DNA from: Rhizobacter sp.
Lineage (GTDB): Bacteria > Pseudomonadota > Gammaproteobacteria > Burkholderiales > Burkholderiaceae
Length of the DNA: 10,058 bases
NCBI GenBank assembly: GCA_014379885.1
Contig: JACMKW010000732.1
Coordinates: 1 to 10,058, forward strand
Reading direction: 5' to 3'
Part shown: positions 1 to 4,954 of the stretch, one piece after another
Layout: every line of letters starts with the position of its first letter
How positions within the stretch are numbered: position 1 is the stretch's first letter
Notes under the pieces: model-generated
Seen by the model: the letters and a program-made list of their open reading frames with translations, nothing else
What the model was told of the DNA's origin: nothing
Databases searched by the model: none
Program-made: the position numbers and the translations under genes

Positions 1-356
1 TCCATCACTTCTTGCGTGGCATGCGGGCCGGTCACGGCCAGCACGCTCGGGTGCATCTGGCGAACGAGATTGCCACCAGCGTCACCGGCCTTGGCGCCCA
101 GGCAGCCGGTGACGATCACCTTGCCGTTCTCCGCCAAGGCTTCGCCGATGGTGTCCAGGCTTTCCTTCACCGCGTCGTCGATGAAGCCGCAGGTGTTGAC
201 GATCACCAGGTCGGCGCCCGCAAATGTCTTGGAGGTTTCGTAGCCCTCAGCGCGCAACTGCGTGAGGATGAGTTCAGAGTCGGTCAGCGCCTTGGGGCAA
301 CCCAGGGAGACAAAACCGATCTTGGGGGCCGCAACGGCCAGTGTGTCTTGCGTCAT
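1..356 (-). CDS. rimO: RimO, ribosomal protein S12 methylthiotransferase (N-terminal part, truncated by window edge)
   Basis: RimO is a radical-SAM iron-sulfur enzyme that adds a methylthio group to a conserved aspartate of ribosomal protein S12. The 118 visible residues form the N-terminal UPF0004/MTTase domain. It opens with the family signature [12 protein letters not shown] (about residues 17-28) and continues with VNTCGF and TGCLGA. These supply the three cysteines that in this family bind the auxiliary 4Fe-4S cluster. The radical-SAM CxxxCxxC motif and the TRAM domain lie outside the window. The ATG at 356 is the only possible start: an in-frame TGA lies 18 bases upstream, with no ATG, GTG or TTG between. 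The Shine-Dalgarno touches the start codon. RimO is preferred over MiaB because of the SLGCPKxxxDSE signature. It lies downstream of phaR on the same strand, separated by a hairpin repeat. Confidence 0.93.
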   Translation of the reverse strand, partial: MTQDTLAVAAPKIGFVSLGCPKALTDSELILTQLRAEGYETSKTFAGADLVIVNTCGFIDDAVKESLDTIGEALAENGKVIVTGCLGAKAGDAGGNLVRQMHPSVLAVTGPHATQEVM

Positions 357-361
357 CCTCC
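357..361 (-). promoter_or_regulatory. Ribosome binding site of rimO with zero spacing
   Basis: On the minus strand GGAGG is followed directly by the ATG of rimO with no spacer, whereas 5-9 bases is usual. No alternative in-frame start exists between this ATG and the preceding in-frame TGA. Another GAGG lies 13 bases upstream of the ATG, which is too far to be ideal. Translation initiation may therefore be weak, or helped by ribosomes arriving from upstream. Seen directly in the sequence; the effect is inferred. Confidence 0.5.
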
Positions 362-390
362 GATTTTCGCCTCAAATGCCGCGCAAGCAG

Positions 391-456
391 GCATTCATCA
401 AGCAACGCCCGCGGAGCCGGCTTTGCCGGGCCGCCAGGCGGCGCCCCCTGGGGGGC
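391..456. repeat. Intergenic hairpin repeat, copy A (phaR/rimO gap)
   Basis: Bases 391-441 are an exact reverse complement of 1727-1777 (51 of 51 bases). Inside is a small stem, CCGGC-TTT-GCCGG (417-429). The right end holds a second stem, 443-456 (GCCCCC/GGGGGC), whose last base is the first base of the reverse-complemented phaR stop codon. Read on the minus strand, the GC-rich stem directly follows the phaR stop and could slow or end phaR transcription, but no U-run follows, so it is not a classic intrinsic terminator. This looks like a REP/BIME-type intergenic element; I see no flanking target duplication. Confidence 0.8.
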
Positions 457-1037
457 TACCTTTTCGGTGCGACGAAGCCTGGCATGCCCGGGAACAGGGT
501 CTCGGCCTGCTTGGCCATCTGCTCCTGCATCTGGGTGAACATGCTCTTCGACTGTTCGAGGTAGTTGCCCATCAAGTTCTGCACCCCGGGTGCCTGCCCG
601 TTGAGGAACTGCGTCCACACCTCGGGGTTCATCACGGCCGGCTCCAGCAAGCCCTTGGACTGGTCGGTCAGGCGCTTCTGGATGTCGGTGAAGGTCTGCA
701 GGTTCTTCTCGAGGTAGGAACCCATCATGCCCTGCATGGCGTGACCATAGAACCGAATGATCTGCGCCAGCATCTGCGAAGAAAACATCGGCACACCGCC
801 GCTTTCTTCCTCCAGGATGATTTGCAGCAAGATGCTGCGCGTGAGGTCGTCACTGGTCTTGGCGTCGCGCACCACGAAGTCTTGGCCTTCGAGCACCATC
901 TTCTTCACATCAGTCAGCGTGATGTAGCTGCTCGTCCGCGTGTCGTACAGGCGGCGATTCGGGTACTTTTTGAGAATGCGCAGGCTGCTGTCGGCGCTGC
1001 CGTCGTCGGAGGTCGAAGCGCGGCGGGGTTGTGCCAT
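456..1037 (-). CDS. phaR: PhaR, polyhydroxyalkanoate synthesis regulator
   Basis: PhaR-type proteins are cytoplasmic DNA-binding repressors that also bind PHB. When polymer forms they leave the promoter of the phasin gene phaP and usually their own, so coat protein is made only when granules are present. The protein is 193 residues, close to the family norm. Residues 19-79 form the N-terminal PHB_acc_N domain with the signature LRILKKYPNRRLYDTRTSSYITL and the following VLEGQDFVVRDAKTSDDLTRSILLQIILEEE. Residues 85-180 form the helical, Met- and Gln-rich accumulation-regulator region, with two related segments (FYGHAMQGMMGSYLEKNL and LNGQAPGVQNLMGNYLEQSKSMF). The start ATG at 1037 has AGGAG 8 bases upstream. 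The stop is embedded in the edge of hairpin repeat copy A. No phasin or PHA synthase gene is present in this window. The identification is firm. Confidence 0.95.
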   Translation of the reverse strand: MAQPRRASTSDDGSADSSLRILKKYPNRRLYDTRTSSYITLTDVKKMVLEGQDFVVRDAKTSDDLTRSILLQIILEEESGGVPMFSSQMLAQIIRFYGHAMQGMMGSYLEKNLQTFTDIQKRLTDQSKGLLEPAVMNPEVWTQFLNGQAPGVQNLMGNYLEQSKSMFTQMQEQMAKQAETLFPGMPGFVAPKR

Positions 1038-1063
1038 TCAGAAAGCTCCTGTGAAACCGAGTG

Positions 1064-1086
1064 TGCAGGGGTGCAAAAAGATTCTA
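1064..1086 (-). promoter_or_regulatory. Candidate phaR promoter -10 and TGCA-N4-TGCA operator
   Basis: On the minus strand TAGAAT (1086-1081) resembles a sigma-70 -10 box and would place the transcript start near 1074. Across that point lies TGCA-CCCC-TGCA (1075-1064), and further TGC triplets occur at 1097-1109. PhaR regulators are reported to bind TGC-rich sites and to repress their own genes, so this is a plausible autoregulatory site. No good -35 box is visible. Motif match by eye only. Confidence 0.3.
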
Positions 1087-1132
1087 GAAGGCCGCCATGC
1101 TGCACTGCGGAGGGTTTTCCCGCCTGCGCCCT

Positions 1133-1447
1133 TCAGGTGCCAGGCGTGGGTGGTTCACCGTCTGCCGAGGCAGGCGTCTCCGGATCGAACGGCTGCGCGC
1201 CCAGGCGCTGCGCGGTTTGCTCCAGATCGGCTGCCAGCTTGGCCACCTTCTTGCTCAGACCCTGCCAGTTGCGAATGCACTCGTTGACCGGGTCCATCGG
1301 GTAGTAGACCTTGTGGCCCTTGTCCTTGGCGGCCGAAAGCGCAAAGCGCACCAGGTCGTTGAGCTCGAACGCATAGTCGGCCATCAAGGTGCGCGTCTCA
1401 GCGACATGGGCATCGATCAGTTCTTGGCGATGCGGCGTCATTTCCAT
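1133..1447 (-). CDS. Conserved-looking small protein of unknown function (104 residues)
   Basis: I do not recognise a family. The protein is soluble, with no signal peptide, membrane segment or cysteine cluster (one Cys, near residue 57). It is predicted mostly helical: residues 1-45 are an amphipathic helix region, residues 49-62 (YPMDPVNECIRNWQ) are the most distinctive stretch, and residues 63-82 form a further helix that could pair as a coiled coil. The last 20 residues are a Pro/Ala/Glu-rich tail. The start ATG at 1447 is chosen because GGAGG lies 6 bases upstream; a longer frame from 1465 would put that Shine-Dalgarno inside the coding sequence. Codon use is GC-rich like its neighbours. 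It lies between tRNA-Val and phaR on the same strand. Its start is only about 15 bases after the tRNA terminator, so its promoter is unclear. Confidence 0.72.
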   Translation of the reverse strand: MEMTPHRQELIDAHVAETRTLMADYAFELNDLVRFALSAAKDKGHKVYYPMDPVNECIRNWQGLSKKVAKLAADLEQTAQRLGAQPFDPETPASADGEPPTPGT

Positions 1448-1453
1448 GAGAAA

Positions 1454-1458
1454 CCTCC
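1454..1458 (-). promoter_or_regulatory. Ribosome binding site setting the start of the 104-residue gene
   Basis: GGAGG on the minus strand, 6 bases before the ATG at 1447. It decides for the shorter start over the in-frame ATG at 1465. Only a few bases separate it from the U-run of the tRNA-Val terminator. Confidence 0.65.
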
Positions 1459-1462
1459 GAGA

Positions 1463-1499
1463 CAAAGAAAAAGAGCCTGCCCCTTGCGGGACAGGCTCT
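1463..1499 (-). terminator. Intrinsic terminator of tRNA-Val
   Basis: On the minus strand a 12-pair stem (arms 1499-1488 and 1483-1472, one G-U pair) closes a GCAA tetraloop of the stable GNRA type. It is followed by TTTTTCTTTG (1471-1462). This is a textbook rho-independent terminator, starting 16 bases after the tRNA 3' end. Read on the plus strand there is no U-run after the stem, so it works in one direction only. Confidence 0.92.
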
Positions 1500-1514
1500 G
1501 ATTTCGTCGACGTG

Positions 1515-1589
1515 TGGTGGGCGGTGAGAGGGTCGAACTCCCGACATCCTCCACGTCAAAGAGGCGCTCTACCACTGAGCTAACCGCCC
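1515..1589 (-). tRNA. tRNA-Val, anticodon GAC
   Basis: A complete cloverleaf is visible on the minus strand. The acceptor stem is GGGCGGT pairing with ACCGCCC. The D arm is GCTC-AGTGGTA-GAGC. The anticodon stem is CCTCT/GGAGG with loop TTGACGT, giving anticodon GAC, which reads GUC and GUU. The T arm is GGGAG-TTCGACC-CTCTC with one G-U pair. A discriminator A and a genome-encoded CCA end follow. The length is 75 bases including CCA. The tRNA has its own terminator (1463-1499) and probably its own promoter, with a TATACT box ending 10 bases upstream of the 5' end. It appears to be a single-gene unit, or one that reads into the small gene downstream. Confidence 0.97.
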
Positions 1590-1599
1590 GAAGCGCGAG

Positions 1600-1605
1600 A
1601 GTATA
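1600..1605 (-). promoter_or_regulatory. Candidate -10 box of tRNA-Val
   Basis: TATACT on the minus strand, ending 10 bases before the mature tRNA 5' end. The bases between are GC-rich (CTCGCGC), like the discriminators of stringently controlled stable-RNA promoters. The expected -35 position (about 1622-1628) falls in the C-rich edge of hairpin block B and has no TTGACA-like hexamer. Confidence 0.55.
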
Positions 1606-1606
1606 G

Positions 1607-1792
1607 CAGCCCCCCAGTCGCCCCCGCTCCTGCCCCCGAGGGGCTGAGCCCGGACATATCTTGTCCAGTGGACAAGATATGCCTGGCGAAGAGCTGGGCG
1701 TCCTCGCCCAGCGCGGCCTGCAAGGCCCGCCTGGCGGCCCGGCAAAGCCGGCTCCGCGGGCGTTGCTTGATGAATGCTTCGCTGCGCTTGCA
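1607..1792. repeat. Intergenic hairpin block, copy B (tRNA-Val/relA gap)
   Basis: The whole gap between relA and the tRNA is built of short inverted repeats. In order: GCCCC/GGGGC (1632-1644); a 12-base perfect palindrome arm pair (1655-1666 and 1670-1681); GCTGGGCG/CGCCCAGC with a 4-base loop (1693-1712); GGCC-TGCAA-GGCC (1715-1727); CCGCC-T-GGCGG (1728-1738); and CCGGC-AAA-GCCGG (1739-1751). Bases 1727-1777 are the exact inverted copy of 391-441. The left edge AGCCCCCCAGTCGC recurs after bdhA (5732-5743). No open frame here looks coding. It is best read as a composite REP/BIME-like element. No U-run follows any stem, so no standard terminator for relA is evident. Confidence 0.75.
1655..1681. 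repeat. Perfect 27-base palindrome with 12-base arms
   Basis: The left arm CATATCTTGTCC and the right arm GGACAAGATATG are separated by AGT. It is distinctly more AT-rich than the surrounding hairpin block. It is 118 bases past the relA stop and about 50 bases upstream of the tRNA-Val -10 box. There is no U-run on either side, so it is not an intrinsic terminator. It could be a protein-binding operator, a cruciform or RNA hairpin, or the core of a small mobile repeat. Confidence 0.85.
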
Positions 1793-1798
1793 TGTGCC

Positions 1799-4042
1799 CT
1801 ACTTCCGTCGTGCGCTGCGAACGCCATCGATTTTTGCAACGGCTTGCAGAACGTGGGCCAAGCGGGCGGAATCAACTACCTCGATGGTGAAGGTCATCCA
1901 CGCCGTGCCGCCGCGTTGATCCCTGACCGTTTGCGTGTTCACGCCGGTCACGTTCATCTTGTCTTTGGCGAGCACTTCGGAGATGTCGCGCAGCAGGCCG
2001 GGGCGATCGGCGGCTTCGACCAGCACGTCCACCGGATAAAGCGCTGGCTTGTCGCTGCGCGGCACGCCCCAGGCGACGCCGATCACCCGCTCGGGGGTGC
2101 GTGCCACCATCTGACGGAAGTTGGTGCAATCGGTGCGGTGAATGGCCACGCCTTTGCCTCGCGTCACGTAGCCGCCGATGGCATCTGGCGGTGCGGGCCG
2201 GCAGCAGCGTGCCAGGCTGGTGAGCAAAGACTCCACGCCCACCACCAGCACACCACCCTTTGCCGAGCCTTCGGAGCGCGGGCGGCGCAGGGCAATGATG
2301 TCGTCGAGCTGGGTGGCCGGCTCGGCAGGTCGCAGCAAGGTCTCGATGTTGCGCAGCGAAAACTCGTCTTTGCCCACCACCTCGAACAGCGCGTCGGCGT
2401 TGCGAAAACCCAGCTGTGACGCCAGGTCGTCCAGCTTCATCGCTGTTTTGCCTTCGCGCTGCAAGAGCTTTTCCACCGCCTCGCGCCCACGGGCAATGGT
2501 GTCTTGCTGCTGCAGCGCATTGAACCAGGCACGCACCTTGGCCCGGGAGCGCTGACTTTGCAGATAGCCGAGCTCCGGGTTCAGCCAATCGAGCGACGGG
2601 CCCCCTTCCTTGATAGTCGTCACCTCCACCGTCTGCCCGCTTTTCAGCGGCGTGTTCAGCGGCACCATCGCGCCGTCGACCTTGGCGCCGCGGCAGCGGT
2701 GACCGAGGGTGGTGTGCACGGTGTAGGCAAAGTCGATGGGCGTGGCGCCCGCAGGCAGTTCGATCACCGCAGCCTGCGGGGTGAAGACGTAGATGCGGTC
2801 GTCGAACACCGCATCGGCTTGAGCCGCTTCGCCATCGGACTCGGCGAAGTCGCGCTCCCAGGCCAGCAACTGACGCAGCACGGCCTTGCGCGCTTCGGCC
2901 ACCTGCGCGTCGAAGTCGCCGCTGGCGCTGACACCGGCATAGCCTTTGGTGCCCGCCTCCTTGTAAGCCCAATGCGCGGCCACGCCGTGCTCGGCGTGCT
3001 CATGCATGGCGCGGGTACGAATCTGCACCTCGACCGGCCGCTCTTGTGCGTCGAGCACCACCGTGTGCAAGGACTGGTAGCCGTTGCCTTTGGGCCGCGC
3101 GATGTAGTCATCGAACTCGCCCGACACGGCGCGCCACAACGCATGCACGCGGCTCAGCACGGCGTAGCACTCGGGCACGTCGCCCACAATCACCCGCACC
3201 GCACGCACATCGAACACATGCGCAATGTCGATGCCCTTGCCGCGCATCTTTTTCCAGATGCTGTACAGGTGCTTCGGCCGCCCCTGCACTTCGGCACGCA
3301 GGCCGTTGCGCGCCAGGTCATCGCTCAGCTGCTGTCGAAAGGCTTCGACGCCTTGCTCCCGCTCGACGCGTTTCTCATCGAGCATGCGCGCCACGTTTTT
3401 GTACTGCTCGGGCTCCAGGAAGCGGAACGCGAGGTCTTCCATTTCCCACTTGATCTGCCAGATGCCCAGCCGGTTGGCGAGCGGCGCAAACACCTGCATC
3501 GACTCGCGTGCAAGAAGCGGCGGGCACACCTGCTTGCTGACGGCGAAATGGCGCAGCGTCTGCAGCCGGGAAGCCAGGCGCAGCAGCACCACACGCAGGT
3601 CGCGCGAGAAAGCCAGCAGCATCTTGCGCACACGCTCGGTTTGCTCGGCGCGCTTCTCGTCGTGCACTTGCGCCTCACGCGCAGCACGCTGAATCTGCAC
3701 CAGCTTGCGGGTGTGCATCACCAGGCCGGCATAGGCCGGGCCGAATGCCTTGCTGACGACCTCATCGGGTTTGTTGAGGTAGTCGCCTGCATAGACCAGA
3801 TAGGCAGCGGCGCCCATCGACGGTGCCGCACCGATGCCCAGCAGGATGTTGGCCACGCCCTCGGCATGGGCCAGCGCGTCTTCGCCGGTGTCCAGCACCT
3901 GGCCGGTGAGCAAAGGCTCGGCAAAGGCGCGGGCACGTGCCAGCTGAGACGCCTCGGCTTCGCGCGACTCTTCCGGGGCCACATCGGCCAGTTGAACAAT
4001 GGCTGCAGCCGCCACGCGGCTGTCCAGCGGGCCGGTTTTCAT
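1799..4042 (-). CDS. relA: RelA, GTP/GDP pyrophosphokinase ((p)ppGpp synthetase)
   Basis: RelA binds stalled ribosomes carrying uncharged tRNA and transfers pyrophosphate from ATP to GTP or GDP, making (p)ppGpp. The protein is 747 residues, the usual RelA length. The N-terminal hydrolase-like domain (about 25-200) lacks the HDxxED metal motif; YAGDYLNKPDEV stands there instead, so it should not degrade ppGpp. The synthetase domain (about 245-365) has GRPKHLYSIWKKMRGKG, FDVRAVRV and GYQSLHT. Its EFDD (309-312) is the acidic EXDD motif of RelA rather than the RXKD motif of SpoT. Then follow a TGS domain (about 415-478), a helical region, the paired cysteines CC (613-614) of the zinc-finger-like region, and a C-terminal ACT domain (about 670-745). 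The start ATG at 4042 overlaps the hydrolase stop (ATGA). The only Shine-Dalgarno-like bases (GGGAG) are 14 bases away, so translational coupling is likely. Confidence 0.96.
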   Translation of the reverse strand: MKTGPLDSRVAAAAIVQLADVAPEESREAEASQLARARAFAEPLLTGQVLDTGEDALAHAEGVANILLGIGAAPSMGAAAYLVYAGDYLNKPDEVVSKAFGPAYAGLVMHTRKLVQIQRAAREAQVHDEKRAEQTERVRKMLLAFSRDLRVVLLRLASRLQTLRHFAVSKQVCPPLLARESMQVFAPLANRLGIWQIKWEMEDLAFRFLEPEQYKNVARMLDEKRVEREQGVEAFRQQLSDDLARNGLRAEVQGRPKHLYSIWKKMRGKGIDIAHVFDVRAVRVIVGDVPECYAVLSRVHALWRAVSGEFDDYIARPKGNGYQSLHTVVLDAQERPVEVQIRTRAMHEHAEHGVAAHWAYKEAGTKGYAGVSASGDFDAQVAEARKAVLRQLLAWERDFAESDGEAAQADAVFDDRIYVFTPQAAVIELPAGATPIDFAYTVHTTLGHRCRGAKVDGAMVPLNTPLKSGQTVEVTTIKEGGPSLDWLNPELGYLQSQRSRAKVRAWFNALQQQDTIARGREAVEKLLQREGKTAMKLDDLASQLGFRNADALFEVVGKDEFSLRNIETLLRPAEPATQLDDIIALRRPRSEGSAKGGVLVVGVESLLTSLARCCRPAPPDAIGGYVTRGKGVAIHRTDCTNFRQMVARTPERVIGVAWGVPRSDKPALYPVDVLVEAADRPGLLRDISEVLAKDKMNVTGVNTQTVRDQRGGTAWMTFTIEVVDSARLAHVLQAVAKIDGVRSARRK

Positions 4043-4905
4043 GCGCGCAGCAAAAACTCCCGCACCACGGCGATCTGGTCTGCGGAGGTGAGCATGGGGG
4101 CGTGTCCAACACCTGTGAACTGCTTCAGCTCGGCCTTGGGGCCACGCGTGGTCATGGCCTGGGCGGTGGCCGGCGTCAGCAAGTCGGAATCGGCGCCACG
4201 CAACACCAGCGTCGGGCAACGCAGGCTGTCGTACATCGCCCACATCAGCGCTTCGCCGGCCTTGGCGATCTCGGGCGTGATGGCGCGGAATGGCGCAGCA
4301 ATCTGCAGGTCGTAGTGCGGAATGAAGCCATCGCCATCGGGCTTCAGCTGAGGCCGCGTCAGTGCCAGCCATTGCTCACGGGTGTGTGGCCCGAAACCTT
4401 GCGAGATGGCCCACAGCGCATCGGCCGCTTCGTCCAGCGTTTTCCAGCGCGTGGGCATGCCGAGATAGGTGCCAATGCGGGCGAGCGCCGAAGGCTCGAG
4501 GGCCGGGCCCACGTCATTGAGCACCAGCCGCTGCACTGGTGAATTCTTCAAGGCCGAGAGCACCAGACCGATCAAGCCACCCATCGAAGTGCCCACCCAA
4601 TGCACGACATCGGCATTGAGCCGCGCCAACAGCGTGACCATGTCAGCACCATAGGCCGGGATCTGATACCCGGAGGGGTCGGCGAGCCGGTCAGATTGCC
4701 CACGGCCCACCACATCCGGGCAGACCACGCGGTACTCGCTCTGCATGGCTTGCGCCAAGGTGTCGAAGTCTCGCCCTTGCCTGGACAAACCATGCGCGCA
4801 AATGAGCACGCGCCGGTTCGCGGGGTCACCCCACTCCCAGTAAGCCATTCGGTGCAGGCCTTGCGAGTCAAGGCATTGCACATGGTTCAGGCGTGGTTCG
4901 TGCAT
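4039..4905 (-). CDS. Alpha/beta-hydrolase fold protein
   Basis: A 288-residue cytoplasmic hydrolase with no signal peptide. The strand-loop ICAHGL (35-40) supplies the HG oxyanion motif. GTSMGG (105-110) is the nucleophile elbow with Ser107. The acid is probably Asp241 in LRGADSDLLT, and the base is His268 in GVGHAPML, so the catalytic triad is complete. The segment VCPDVVGRGQSD (61-72) and a helical cap (about 140-215) match esterase, lactonase or C-C-bond hydrolase relatives. The substrate cannot be told from sequence. Nearby phaR and bdhA make a 3-hydroxybutyrate ester or oligomer conceivable, but it is not an intracellular PHB depolymerase of the PhaZ type, which uses a cysteine nucleophile. 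Its stop codon overlaps the relA start, so the two are one operon. The start at 4905 has only a weak AAAGAG upstream. Confidence 0.88.
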   Translation of the reverse strand: MHEPRLNHVQCLDSQGLHRMAYWEWGDPANRRVLICAHGLSRQGRDFDTLAQAMQSEYRVVCPDVVGRGQSDRLADPSGYQIPAYGADMVTLLARLNADVVHWVGTSMGGLIGLVLSALKNSPVQRLVLNDVGPALEPSALARIGTYLGMPTRWKTLDEAADALWAISQGFGPHTREQWLALTRPQLKPDGDGFIPHYDLQIAAPFRAITPEIAKAGEALMWAMYDSLRCPTLVLRGADSDLLTPATAQAMTTRGPKAELKQFTGVGHAPMLTSADQIAVVREFLLRA

Positions 4906-4919
4906 GAGGCTCTTTCGCT

Positions 4920-4939
4920 TTGATAATGCACTGTATCAA
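4920..4939. promoter_or_regulatory. Dyad TTGATA-N8-TATCAA between the hydrolase-relA operon and bdhA
   Basis: A perfect 6-base inverted repeat with an 8-base spacer, near the middle of the only 49-base divergent intergenic region (4906-4954). The arms sit over a possible bdhA -10 box, GATAAT (4922-4927). A repressor bound here could control both directions. Spacing and size fit a dimeric regulator such as a TetR-type protein. The regulator is unknown and no good -35 box is visible. Confidence 0.45.
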
Positions 4940-4954
4940 TCCGGAGGTTCGATC

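Noticed and set aside
12..1304. 430-codon open frame on the plus strand across rimO, phaR and the small gene
   Set aside because: It crosses three minus-strand genes and two intergenic gaps, has no Shine-Dalgarno and encodes no recognisable domain.
1515..1589. tRNA-Val as an integration site for a mobile element
   Set aside because: No integrase lies nearby, and I saw no repeat of the tRNA 3' end elsewhere in the window.
391..1777. Inverted repeats as the ends of an insertion sequence or composite transposon
   Set aside because: The enclosed genes are phaR, a small protein and a tRNA, with no transposase, and I see no target duplication. An intergenic REP-like family fits better.
1438..1875. 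Minus-strand open frame running through tRNA-Val and the hairpin block
   Set aside because: It overlaps a complete tRNA, its terminator and the end of relA. Its HSSSNARGAGFAGPPGG segment is only the translated repeat, which also appears in the plus-strand frame at copy A.
1799..4042. Bifunctional SpoT or Rel with ppGpp hydrolase activity
   Set aside because: The HDxxED hydrolase motif is absent and the synthetase carries EFDD, the RelA-type EXDD motif.
2504..4315. Long open frame of about 600 codons on the plus strand opposite relA, and a similar one at 1661-2419
   Set aside because: It lies antisense to a firmly identified RelA with all its domains. The product is His/Arg/Ala-rich without a recognisable motif, which is typical of an antisense shadow in GC-rich coding DNA.
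1799..4372. Longer relA start, upstream of 4042
   Set aside because: The extra 110 residues are out-of-frame hydrolase coding sequence. RelA length and the ATGA overlap support the ATG at 4042.
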